DNA from: Hevea brasiliensis | Lineage: Eukaryota > Streptophyta > Magnoliopsida > Malpighiales > Euphorbiaceae | Direction of reading: 5' to 3' | NCBI RefSeq assembly: GCF_030052815.1 | Contig: NC_079498.1 | Span: 82,012,992-82,076,991 of the forward strand | DNA length: 64,000 bases | Shown: positions 1-10,093 of the stretch, in pieces | How positions within the stretch are numbered: the first letter of the stretch is position 1 | Layout: each line of letters starts with the position of its first letter | Translations under genes and position numbers: made by a program | The notes under the pieces: model-generated | The model's input: the letters and a program-made list of their open reading frames with translations, nothing else | Told to the model about the DNA's origin: nothing | Database searches by the model: none

Positions 1-851
1 ATTTCGAGCCCAATCATCTTCCTTTCACCCACGTCATCCCAACACAATGGGGTTCTACATTTTCTGCCATACAAAGCTTTATATGGAGGCATCCCAATGC
101 TTGATTGGTAGCTATTGTTGTAAGCAAACTCAATCAAAGGCAAGTGTGTGTCCCAACTGCCCTCAAACTCAATCACACAAGCTCGTAGCATGTCCTCCAA
201 GATCTGAATTACTCTCTCAGACTGGCCATCTGTCTGTGGGTGGAATGCAGTACTAAAGTTAAATCTAGTTCCTAGGGCTCTCTGAAGACTACCCCAGAAT
301 CTAGAAGTGAACCTAGGATCTCTGTCTGATAAGATGGATACTGGCACTCCATGCAGTCTCACAATCTCATCTATATACAACTTGGCCAATCTTTCTAAAT
401 TGTAGTCCATCCGAACTGGCAGAAAATGAGTAGACTTGGTTAGTCTGTCAACAATGACCCATACTACATCATGACTCTTTTGTGTCCTCGGAAGTCCCAT
501 CACAAAATCCATTGTTATTCTCTCCCATTTCCATTCTGGTACTGGTAGTGGATGTAACAACCCAGCGGGTACTTGATGCTCTGCCTTCACTTGCTGACAA
601 GTTAGGCATTTAGAAACAAACTCTGTCACATCTCTTTTTATACCCATCCACCAGTAATGCTCCTTTAGCCCTCTATACGTTTTTGTGCCGCCAGGGTGCA
701 TGGCAAAAGGAGACTCGTTTGCTTCCTTCAAAATGATCTGCCTCAAATCAACATCATCAGGAACACACATTCTGCCCTGGTGTAGCAGTAGACCATCATC
801 TCTTATTGAGAATTCTAGTTTCTTGCCCTGCCTGACTTCTTCCAATAGCTT
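1..851 (-). pseudogene. Tekay-1 integrase (partial, open to the window edge)
   Basis: The frame directly after the stop at 852-854 is open to position 1. It encodes the N-terminal zinc-binding part, with His pairs in [14 protein letters not shown] followed by CLTCQQ. The catalytic core follows: first Asp in TMDFV, second Asp in SDRDPRF and Glu in GQSERVIQ. The DDE residues are therefore all present. Integrase joins the reverse-transcribed DNA to the host chromosome. It is cut off from the rest of the polyprotein by the stop at 852, so this copy would not make it as part of a normal polyprotein. It is better preserved than the same region of Tekay-2, where the stretch before the catalytic Glu is lost. 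Confidence 0.9.
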
Positions 852-1457
852 TTAATACTTCTGATCATTCTGAGCAGCCATTCTGAGCTGATCAATCAAC
901 ACTGGCTGTACATGCCATGCCACTGCTGTCTGTCCCTCATCATTAATCTCTAAGCTGGCATGCAATGATTTCAACTCATGTACCATAGACAAAGGAGTAA
1001 CCCGTAGACTTGCCATAGTCTTGTGACTTAAGGCGTCAGCCACAACATTAGCTTTCCCTAGCTGATAGTCTATCAGACAATCATAGTCTTTTATCAACTC
1101 TAACCATCTCCTCTGTCTCAAATTCAACTCTTTCTGAGTGCCCAAATACTTCAAACTCTTATAATCTGTGTAGATATAGCACTTCTCTCCATACAAATAA
1201 TGTCTCCAGATCTTAAGAGCAAACACTATAGCTGTAAGCTCCAAGTCATGTGTCGGATAATTCCTCTCATGCGGTTTCAGCTGGCTTGATGCATAGGCAA
1301 TGACATTTCGATCTTGCATCAATACACAGCCTAACCTATTGTGAGAAGCATCACTGTAAATTGTGCATTCTTTACCTGGGGTAGGTAAAGTCAGGATTGG
1401 AGCCTCAGTCAAACATTTCTTCAATTCATCAAAACTCTGCTGGCATTTATCCGTCTA
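852..1457 (-). pseudogene. Tekay-1 RNase H
   Basis: The open stretch 1424-852 (190 codons, same frame as the RT upstream) is a Gypsy RNase H. Visible catalytic positions are Asp in IYSDASHN, Glu in DLELTAI, Asp in IYTDYKSL and Asp in VVADALS. RNase H degrades the RNA strand of the RNA-DNA hybrid during reverse transcription. It is separated from RT by two adjacent TAG codons at 1458-1460 and 1455-1457. The first of these is also present at the same codon in Tekay-2. It ends in TAA at 852-854. Confidence 0.9.
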
Positions 1458-2918
1458 CTAAAATTTCACATCTTTTCGAAGTAACTTGGTCAATGGAGAT
1501 GCCAACATGGAGAATCCCTTCACAAATCGACGATAGTATCCAGCTAAACCCAGAAAACTGCGAATCTCTGTGATATTCCTGGGTCTCCAATTAAGGACAG
1601 CTTCTATCTTACTTAGATCTACCTTGATGCCCTCTACTGATACTACATACTCTAAGAAAGATATTTTTTTCAGCCAAAATTCACATTTCGACAATTTGGC
1701 GTATAGCTGTTTCTCCCTCAAAGTCTGTAGTACAATCCGCAGATGTCTATCATGCTCTTCTGCACTCCTCGAATAGAACAATATATCATCTATGAATACC
1801 ACAACAAACTGGTCAAGGTATGGTCTGAAGATAGTATTCATCAGATCCATAAAAGCAGCCAGAGCATTAGTTAACCCGAATGGCATAACCAAGAACTCAT
1901 AATGGCCATAGCGGGTTCTAAAGGTAGTTTTAGAAATGCTCTGCTCTTGTACTTTCAGCTGATAATAACCTGATCTCAGGTCAATTTTGGAGAACACCGC
2001 TGCACCCCTCAACTGATCAAACAAGTCATCAATGCGAGGCAATGGATATCTATTCTTTATTATCACCTTATTCAACTGCCGATAGTCAATGCATAAGCAG
2101 AGAGTGCCATCCTTCTTCTTAACAAACAACACTGGCGCTCCCCAAGGTGACACACTAGGGCGGATAAAGCCCTTGTCAAGTAGTTCTTGCAACTGCACTT
2201 TCAACTCTTTCAATTCTGCAGGTACCATTCTATATGGCGTTATGGAGATTGGGTCCACACCAGGCATAACATCAATCTCAAACTGCACCTCTCTTTCTGG
2301 AGGTAATCCTGGTAATTCATCAGGAAACACATCCAGAAAGTCACATACTGTAGGGATGTCCCTCAGTGCTAGGCTCCCCACTTGGGTGCCTATCACATGT
2401 GCCAGGTATGGTTCACACCCCTTTTTGATCATCCTTCTTGCTAGTGCAGCCGAAATGATGTTTGATGGCAGTAAATGCCTCTCCCCATGTATTACCACAT
2501 CACCGTACAAAAGGAGACCAAAAGTGATTGTCTTCAGTCTACAGTCAATCATGGCATGATGCCTGGCTAACCAATCCATGCCCAAGATAATATCATAATC
2601 TCTGAAGGGCATTTCAATCAAATCTAACAGAAAAACATGTCCTTGGATCACCAAAGGACAGTCTCTATAGATTCTGTTGACCTGGACCTCTTGTCCTAAC
2701 AGACTAGTTACTAGCACTTCAAAACCCATTTGGACACATGGAACAGCAAGTGAACTGACTATGCTAGCACTAACATATGAGTGGGTTGAACTCGGATCAA
2801 ACAACACAAATACTTCTTGATCAAATATAGAGAATGTACCAGCTACCACATCGGAAGTCTCAGCCTGTTCTCGCTATCTCATCGTGTAGACTCTAGCGGA
2901 AGCACTTCCTTGTGCTGA
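1458..2918 (-). pseudogene. Tekay-1 protease and reverse transcriptase
   Basis: The open part 2849-1458 (463 codons) begins with an aspartic protease whose active-site triplet reads D-P-S-S in [13 protein letters not shown]. Tekay-2 has G-P-G-F here, so the family consensus was probably D-P-G-S and the Gly is altered in this copy. RT follows, with [19 protein letters not shown] and the catalytic FIDDI box. RT copies element RNA into DNA in the virus-like particle. Upstream, in-frame TAG codons at 2874-2876 and 2919-2921 separate it from gag. The domain order protease-RT-RNase H-integrase is that of Ty3/Gypsy. Confidence 0.92.
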
Positions 2919-4124
2919 CTAACCAACAGTGCCTTGACTGCCAGAAGCAGTGCCTCTACCTCTGCCTCTTCCTCTGCTAACTGATTGTGAACCTCTGGGA
3001 GCAGGACTCTGAATAGATACTTCTGCAGTCGTAGGAGCTGGACCATATTTAGGAGCACTAATGCAGTCTTTAGCTAAATGGCCCTTGCCTCCACAGTTAA
3101 AGCAGGCTCCCATAGCCCAATAGCATTCTCCCCCATGAATCTTGCCACAAGTCTCACAGGGGCGGGCAGGATATGAACCCCTGCTCAATTGCTGACCAGA
3201 CCTAGGGGGTCTCTGTCCAGAAAATCTGCCCCTTCCAAATCTTCCACCTCGACCTTTGCTAGGTCCACCAAATTTCTTCCTCTTCCCAGAAGTACCACCA
3301 AAACTTGGCTCTACTAACTTTTCACCTTTATCTTTCTCTCTTTTCTCAGTCTTCTCTGATTTTTCTTTTACAGGTGTTGCTTCTAATTCAATCCTTTCTA
3401 GCTCAAGTGCTTGAGAGATGAGCTCAGAGAAGTTGCTGTGTCTAAATCCCACTACTTGCATCCTCAAACTGGGCTTCAAACCAGTCTCAAATCTCTTGCA
3501 CCTTTCCTTGCTGGTAGAAAGGAGACTCCTAGCATAGTGGCTTAAGCGGGAGAACTCCCTCTCATACTCTGCCACTGATCTGTTCCCTTGTTTCAGACTC
3601 AGAAATTCTTATAGCTTCTGATCAACATATGCATCTGGGAGGTATTTCTATCTGAATTCTCTGATGAAGTCATCCCAGTTCAATATTGGTGGTTTAGCCA
3701 AGCTATGGGGGATGGTCTTCCACCAATCATACGCATTCCCTTGCAGTAGTGACACAGAGTATTCAAATTTCAATTCATCTTGGTAGTGCAGCTTCTTGAA
3801 CACTCTGTTCATTCTTTCAAGCCATTGCTCTGCCTCAAGCGGGTCTACTGTACCCTTAAATTCTATAGCCCCATACTTCAACAGTTTGTCATACTGTCTG
3901 ACTAGAGGTTGTGGTTGTACCACAGGTGTCTGGGGTGGAGCTTGAGCAGGTATACCCCCAGCCATTTGTTGAAACATCGCAGCCATCTGCTGTGCAAAAT
4001 GTGCAGGAAACTGCGGCATTTGTGGGGCTGGTGCTACTGATCCACTGACATTCTGTAGAGCTGGGGCTTCCCCTTGTGCCTCAGCTTCAACAGATTGCTC
4101 GACTGAGCGATCCCCTTCTTCCAT
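2919..4124 (-). pseudogene. Tekay-1 gag
   Basis: ATG at 4124-4122 opens a capsid-like polyprotein. It has an acidic, Pro/Gln-rich N terminus, then the retrotransposon gag region around EQWLERMNRVF and NAYDWWKT, then a Lys/Glu-rich linker and an RG-rich tail. The CCHC zinc knuckle is intact (CFNCGGKGHLAKDC) and is preceded by a second Cys/His cluster (CETCGKIHGGEC). Gag packages element RNA. Two stops split it: TAG at 3648-3650 and TAA at 3609-3611, with all parts in one frame. It ends in TAG at 2919-2921, the same codon position where Tekay-2 has TAA. Confidence 0.9.
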
Positions 4125-4313
4125 TTCAGGCTGAAGTTAGGGTATCTCCTGAATAAATAACACAATGAGATTTCCCTCTGTTAGTTCATATTTATGATAT
4201 AATGCATTGTATGTAACAAATAAGGACATTGAGCAGTTGTACTTAACAAAGAAAAGACACAAATTCATAAATTAAAACATACTTCAAAAATTTGCTCTGA
4301 TACCACTAAAATA
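4125..4313 (-). other. Tekay-1 untranslated leader with acceptor-like site before gag
   Basis: No ORF here. On the minus strand a splice-acceptor-like sequence (TTATTTATTCAG, AG at 4150-4149) lies 24 nt before the gag ATG. Tekay-2 has the equivalent site, TTATTTGTTCAG, 25 nt before its gag ATG. The rest is AT-rich sequence leading from the primer site. Confidence 0.6.
4294..4305 (-). other. Primer binding site (tRNA-iMet), Tekay-1
   Basis: On the minus strand this reads TGGTATCAGAGC, complementary to the 3' end of plant initiator methionine tRNA, 8 nt downstream of the LTR end. It primes minus-strand DNA synthesis. Confidence 0.93.
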
Positions 4314-7300
4314 TGTCACACCTTATCCCTCTGTAAGGCATAACATGATCCCGTAGAATACCTAATGAACTACCGAACTTCACCTACCGATAACTCATTA
4401 AGTACTCTACAAGGGATTTTAAAACAATTTTCTTACTTTTATAAGTGGTGAGCATTTTCTAATAGGTATTAAAATCATTTACTTAAAGTTGAAAACTAGT
4501 TAAGATTTTTGACCCATTTTATTTTTTCGCAAATTTTATAGAAATTTTTGCAGAGTGCCGTCTGTATTTTGAGAAAACAGTTCTTCAAATACCTGAAAAA
4601 AAACACTTCCAATAATTTTTTTCAACAACTTCTTCAAATTCACAATCATCCCAACCAATTTCAACATCATTTATCAATTTCCAAAAATTTAAATCCACAA
4701 TATCCAATTCAAATACCATCCAAAATTTTACTAATTACATTCATTCAAATTAGAATAAAATACTTCCATTCATATAAAATTAAATGTAAAACAACTTATA
4801 TACATCATACTAAAAATTTATATTAGGAAAAATCTAACTAAAATTTATTACAAACTTTGTACAAACTGCTCAAGACCAATTTCACATGTCCATACCTTTA
4901 CATACATTACATACATCAAGATAAATTTTTACAGTTAGGATATAAAATATACCCTATAACTTCAAGCAGGTAGGTCCTCAATCCTCAACAGGTTAGTCTG
5001 CTGCTCCTCTAGTCTCTAAATCTGCGACAGTAATAACAGCCATCGCTGAGTACTAGGACTCAGTGGTGCACAATATACTAAAATAATCTTTATGCATAAT
5101 TTAAATCACATTTATTCAAAAATTGGACTGAACATGAGAATTAAATACAAAACATGAATTATGAGATTTTAATCCAAACAATTTCATTTTGAAGTATCAA
5201 AACCAATTTCATAAAACCCACAGTTATATCATGCCATTCGAAACAAATATAATCTCAATAGCCAGAGGCTAAGGAGAAGTCACATCACAAGGCTAGCTAA
5301 CTCAAATATATGGATATCCATTCAATTTCTTCTTCTACTGGCACACAACTCAACACTTCAGCCAGAGAAGGAATCAAAATTCGAAACTGATTACCCCCAC
5401 TAGTCATGCTAGTGAGGTGTTCAAATATATGGTCATGACACTATGGTTTCAAAACTTATCTTAACAATTTACTAAACATACCATTTCAAATATACACAAA
5501 TAACTTTCAACAATTTAAATCAAAAGCATAATAAACATTTCATCTCAATGATATCACAATTCAATATTTCAAATTATTCAAAACAATAGGCAGAAGATAA
5601 ATTACAGAAATTATACATTGTGCACAAACCTTAAGCGAGTCGCCTCTTAGCCTTGACTCGACACCTTGGGTTCCTTCCCGATATTCTTTTCAACTGAAAC
5701 ACACAGTTTTATAGTGTTTCAATATCATAACATATCAAAAATCCAAAATAAATTTAATTTCACTTTTACCTAGCTCTAATGTGCTAAACTTGACATTTTT
5801 TTTAAATTTGTGTTTTGGGGTTACTATTCACTACACTATTCAAGTCAATTTGTTGACTTTCTAAGGCTTAATAGGTATGGGAATTCCAACTTCACCCACA
5901 TACCACATTTTGATAACTAAATTTGTTAGTTTTGGTTGTTTACTCAAATTGTAAGTCTTTTAGGCAAATTTGCAAATTTTCAGTTTTGGTGTCTTAAGTT
6001 GCACTGTTCCATTGGTCATTTTTCTATTAGAATTTTGCAAAACTTTCTTCATAGAAAATTTTCCCTATTTTCCTAACTTTATTCTCCTTTTTAAATCACT
6101 CCATTTGGAGTTTTGTAGTTCAAGTTATAGCCATTTGAATCATGGCTGCCGGATTGGACTTAACCCAGATTTTCTGGGCAAATTCTGGTTCTGGCAGTTT
6201 TAGGTCACCAACTTTGGGTGGCCGAATGACTTGGTTAAGGGCATAATTTGGGTTTGTGTTCTTCATGAAAGTTTTAGGTCTATATCTCAGCTGTCCACTG
6301 GTAAAAGTTCAGGTCATTTAGACCTGCCTAGCCCAAGTTATGGCCAAATGAACAAACACTGTTCATTTGGTCATTTTTATACAGGTCAGACTGCAAAAAT
6401 CCGGATTTGGTCAATTTGTTCACTAGGTTTTGGTCACTTTTTAGGCATGATTCCTGAATGAAAAATGTGTCATTTTGTGTCTATTTTCATTCCCAATTAG
6501 TCTCATACCAATTGGACTTGTAAATTTTCAGTTTTGGTCCCTCAAAGGGACCTTGGTCTTGTTGCTAGCAACATGACCATTTTCAATCCGAATTTAAACT
6601 CACCTCTAACACTTTCAACACATCTCAATTGGTCACAAATGACCATTTCTCACCTCAAACTAGGTCAAACACATCATTTCACAATTTCTCACATTTTTTA
6701 CTCCTAAACCCTAAGTGTCCAAAACCCTAACTCATGCAAAAGGCTCAATTAGTTAAATCAAAGTGCAATTAAAGTGTCTAAACATTGTTTACATACTTTA
6801 CCAAGCTTAATTGTGTCTTTAATTGCATCCATATCACTCACATCCTAAATCTTATATGTTAACCGAATTTCACATATACTCTACACACTTGGTTTGTTTC
6901 ATTTCTTTTATCAATTCTAAATTTATATTCTACAACATAAACAAAACTTTAAATAGAATTTGAAGGGAATAAGCACTAACCTCTTCTTTGTATTTCAATC
7001 TTCCAACCCTCCAATTTTTCTTTAATTTCACTTCTCCCAAACTCCTCCTTGAAGCTTAATTTGAGGATTTCTACTAATTTTCTAAGGGATTTATGGGGGG
7101 TTTTAAGATCACAAAAGCTCAAAGGAAAGCTTTAATGGAGGAAAGAAAAAAAATTTAGAGAGAGAGAATGAAGAGTGGCGGCCTAAAGTGATGAAGAATA
7201 CCAAATTTTAATTTTCTTTATTTAGTTATTTTTATTGTATATTTATTCAATTTTTGACTTAGTAAAAAAAAATTAAATGTAATTATTTTTATGATCATGC

Positions 7301-7869
7301 TTAGGTCACCACATGATGTCATTATATTCTTTTCTTTTTTTGAATTTTTTTTTCATCTCTTTTTTTTTCTTTAATTTAATTCCTACTTCTAAATTTTTCT
7401 TTTCTCTGATTTTATTTGACAGTTGGGTCAGGAGTCAGCTCTCGGGGTCAATTGACCAAATTGCCCCTCGCCTATTCAACCCGATTTGCAAATAATTCAA
7501 TATTTCTTTCGGCTCGCTGACCTAAATAATTGACTGGCTTAACAACCTTTTTTCATGATTTTCTCTTTTCCACTGTGTTTGTAATAGTCCTAAGGACCAC
7601 GGCGTCACATTTTACAGTTCGAAATTCGAGTTTAAATCGACTTCGCAATCCTTCCCGAGAAGGTTACCCATCGCTGTGACTCTCGGCTCGTTTAACTTCT
7701 TATGTTCTGTTTTTCTTATTCATACTTAACTAATTAGCAATTACTAATTATTTGTGTTTATGGCTTCTCTAGTTGTCTTAAGTGTGGTTCTAATCCCCTT
7801 ATTTGTCCGGACCGGCTTCGGTCACCGGAATAGTGAACTATGCCAGGCTATGCAAATAGGGGTGTTACA
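4314..7869 (-). repeat. 5' LTR of Tekay-1 (about 3.56 kb)
   Basis: On the minus strand it starts TGTAACACCCC (7869) and ends GGTGTGACA (4314). It holds no convincing gene. Its U5 end resembles that of Tekay-2, while the U3 end diverges. A promoter-like AT-rich stretch with AATAAATATAC lies near 7239-7250, and a CT-rich stretch (AG-rich on the plus strand) follows near 7150. A donor-like GTTAGT starts at 6980. Between about 7180 and 6981 the minus strand has no ATG. Confidence 0.9.
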
Positions 7870-7934
7870 TTTTCACATGCCAAGCTGACTTTTACTACCC
7901 TTGGGACTCTAAAACATAACCCTAGGACACCTCA

Positions 7935-7942
7935 TATAAATA
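7935..7942 (+). promoter_or_regulatory. TATA box, first promoter copy of the Athila-like LTR
   Basis: TATAAATA follows a conserved CACCTCA and is followed by the GA tract, as expected for an LTR U3-R junction. An equivalent box lies 843 bp downstream. Confidence 0.6.
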
Positions 7943-7945
7943 CTA

Positions 7946-7948
<3 letters not shown>

Positions 7949-8001
<53 letters not shown>
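7949..8001 (+). repeat. (GA)n microsatellite
   Basis: About 26 perfect GA dinucleotides lie immediately 3' of the TATA box. The second promoter copy has a much shorter, interrupted GA tract around 8808-8823, so the tract expanded or contracted after the duplication. Confidence 0.97.
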
Positions 8002-8004
<3 letters not shown>

Positions 8005-8359
8005 TGATAAAAAAGTTCCAATTTAGCTTAGCAAACCCTAGTTTCCAAGTCGTCTAAAAAAAAATAACATTAGCACCAAGGAGGAGATCTCTCAGCCGAA
8101 GTTCCACAAGTCAAAGTAGTAGAATCTTTCTCTAAGTTCTTTTGTTTCAATTCTTTAGATTGGTTGTATTGCATTTTATAGCATATAGGTAGTTAATCAC
8201 AAGCATTTTTGTTAATTTCATTGGTTTTTGTTCAAGTAGTTGATCTCCACTTAATTTCATATTTTCTATATCTTTTCAGGTGTTTTAAAGGAAATCCAAG
8301 GCATAGGAGCAAATCAGACAAGTTTAAAAAGAAAAAGAAGCAAGGCAAGTTGCTGCACC

Positions 8360-8690
8360 AAAGTACACGGGTCATGTAAACACAACCATGGCCCATATAA
8401 CCTTTTGCCTGGGGAAAATTGAAGAAGTCATGAGAAAGCCTCAGTACACGGGCCGTGTAAATCACCCCGTGTACCATCTAAGGACCCGTGTAACTTTCTG
8501 GTCATTGAAGCCTGAAAAATTAAAGGAAAGGAGACAGTACATGGGCCATATACCTTGACTTGTGTAAACTTTTACACCCCATGTAACCTTCTGCCTCCAA
8601 TCTGAAAAGAAGCCAAATGTAATCCAGAGACTTACATACCCTTGGGCCGTGTAGTGCCACACGAGCCATGTACTATGTAGCAGCTAGTTT
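8360..8690 (+). repeat. Cluster of CACGGGCCGTG-like palindromes
   Basis: A perfect inverted repeat TACACGG-G-CCGTGTA lies at 8445-8459. Related words (ACACGGGTCATGT, CCCCGTGTACC, ACCCGTGTAAC, ACATGGGCCATAT, TGGGCCGTGTAG) recur through the interval. The stretch is non-coding LTR sequence between the two promoter copies. Confidence 0.75.
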
Positions 8691-8777
8691 CCTAATTTGA
8701 TTCCAGCCCTAGTTTTCACATGCCAAGCGGACTTTTACTACCCTTGGGACTCTAAAACATAACCCTAGGACACCTCA

Positions 8778-8785
8778 TATAAATA
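8778..8785 (+). promoter_or_regulatory. TATA box, second promoter copy of the Athila-like LTR
   Basis: TATAAATA lies in the same context as the box at 7935 (CACCTCA before, a GA-rich run after). It is closer to the primer site and is probably the promoter that would give a usable transcript. Confidence 0.6.
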
Positions 8786-9068
8786 CTAATAGACAGAAAA
8801 TAAAAGAGAGAGAGAGAGAGAGAGCTTTGACAAAAGAGTTCCAATTTAGCTTAGCAAATCCTAGTTTCCAAGTCGTCTAAAAAAAAAAATAACATTAGCA
8901 CCAAGGAGGAGATCTCTCAGCCGAAGTTCCACAAGTTAAAAGTAGTAGAATATTTCTCTAAGTTCTTTTGTTTCAATTCCTTAGATTGGTTTTATGTTCT
9001 TTTACTTTAATTACATTATATTTATTAAACTCACCATGAGTGAGTAGTTCCTTTAATTCTGGTAGTAA

Positions 9069-9196
9069 GAGAGTAGCACTCTTAATTTTTATTATAGACA
9101 TGCACTAAGTTTTATTTGATGGAATTGAGTAGGAGAGTAGTGCTCTTAATTTTTATTATAGATATACACTAAGTTTTATTTTATGGAATTGAGTAT
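9069..9196 (+). repeat. 64-bp tandem duplication in the Athila-like LTR
   Basis: Two adjacent units (9069-9132 and 9133-9196) both start GAGAGTAG and continue through CTCTTAATTTTTATTATAGA to GGAATTGAGTA, with a few substitutions. Confidence 0.85.
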
Positions 9197-9820
9197 TGTG
9201 CTTTGATTCAATGTTCTAAGTTCTTAATGCATGCTATATGTTGGTACCCACCTAGCTATGATCTAAGATACTAATTGAAGAACTAAAAGGTGAATATTAG
9301 TATTGGAAAATCAAGATTTTGAACATAGGAAATCTGACCTAGAGATAGGTTGATAACCTTTATGAAATTCCATAATTAATCAAAGATATTAAAGGGTTTT
9401 AATTAAGATTGATCACCACAAAAGTAGGGCCCAGATTAATTAAAACACACCTTAAATGCCTTGAGAGAGGATCTAGGATACTTTAGGATTAATTTCCATC
9501 AAAGTGACAACACTCAATCCATTGAATGAATAAGGTTAAAACCATAACAGGGTTAAAGTGTGAAATCTTAATTTCAAAATTGTTTACTTCATAGAATTCT
9601 TTAAATTCTCAGCTTTATTTTCTCTTGCTTTCAAATATTCTCAGTAGTAATTTAGATACAATTCCTTCATAAGCTTCAGTAGTTTAAACAGTCAAAATTG
9701 TTGTCTAACTTAGTATTTATGCCTACAAATTCCTCGTGGGAACGATACTCCACTCATCACTTTATTACTGGTTAGCGATCCGTGCACTTAAGGGGTTGCA
9801 AAACCAGGAAATAAGTTTTT

Positions 9821-9839
9821 TAGCGCCGTTGCTCGGGAA
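9821..9839 (+). other. Degenerate primer binding site (tRNA-Asp type), Athila-like
   Basis: TAGCGCCGTTGCTCGGGAA differs slightly from TGGCGCCGTTGCCGGGGA, the site I associate with Athila elements. Its position before a gag start supports the element call. Confidence 0.75.
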
Positions 9840-9953
9840 TTTTAGTAATATTAAGCGATATGAAATTTAGCTAATTTAAACATTTATTTTTGTTGTTTTA
9901 GCTTAATTTAATTTTTATCTTTTCACTTCTTTTTCAAGTGCTAAATTTTGTTT

Positions 9954-10093
9954 ATGACCAGAACAACTAAACTTGAAGAAGAATTGCTTGAAATCGATTC
10001 TGAAATAGATAAGACTCTAAGAACCATCAAGAGAGAAAGAAGAAACTAAGAACCAGAACCAAAACATGTAATTCTTGAAGCTCTAGTCATCGC
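9954..10093 (+). pseudogene. Athila-like gag, N-terminal fragment
   Basis: ATG at 9954 opens a charged helix-like N terminus (MTRTTKLEEELLEIDSEID), with a TAA at about 10047. Copia A interrupts it at 10093/10094, and gag resumes after Copia A at 31816. It would encode the start of the capsid polyprotein, and the fragment alone is inactive. Confidence 0.75.
10089..10093 (+). other. Left target-site duplication of Copia A (ATCGC)
   Basis: It matches ATGGC at 31816-31820 at four of five bases. The difference fits later point mutation. Confidence 0.7.

Larger units (their letters stand above)
1..7869 (-). mobile_element. Tekay-1: Ty3/Gypsy chromovirus-type LTR retrotransposon, truncated by the window edge
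   Basis: Read on the minus strand the order is LTR (7869-4314), primer site for tRNA-iMet (4305-4294), gag, protease, reverse transcriptase, RNase H and integrase, running off the window at position 1. The second LTR and any chromodomain lie outside. The lineage call rests on close protein similarity by eye to Tekay-2, which has a chromodomain at its C terminus. All pieces from 4124 down to 1 lie in one reading frame, interrupted only by seven stop codons. The element sits in the LTR of the Athila-like element: the flanking sequence that resumes at 7870 also occurs at 8714. Confidence 0.93.
7870..9800 (+). repeat. Athila-like 5' LTR (left part missing), with internal promoter duplication
   Basis: The left border is cut by Tekay-1. 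The right border is placed at about 9800 (TTGCA) from the position of the primer site, and is approximate. About 300 bp at 7870-8170 is repeated at 8714-9010, including the TATA box, the GA tract and the following transcribed-like sequence. Between the copies lie short CACGGGCCGTG-type palindromes. At 9069-9196 there is a 64-bp tandem duplication. No ORF is supported. Confidence 0.75.

Noticed and set aside
47..256. Plus-strand open frame opposite the Tekay-1 integrase
   Set aside because: It is the antisense shadow of a clearly coding integrase frame.
2089..2559. 156-codon plus-strand frame opposite Tekay-1 RT
   Set aside because: It is the shadow of the RT frame. An equivalent shadow occurs opposite Tekay-2 RT (18775-19182).
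4548..4826. 92-codon frame in the Tekay-1 LTR
   Set aside because: Low-complexity Asn/Ile/His-rich translation of AT-rich LTR, with no counterpart in the Tekay-2 LTR.
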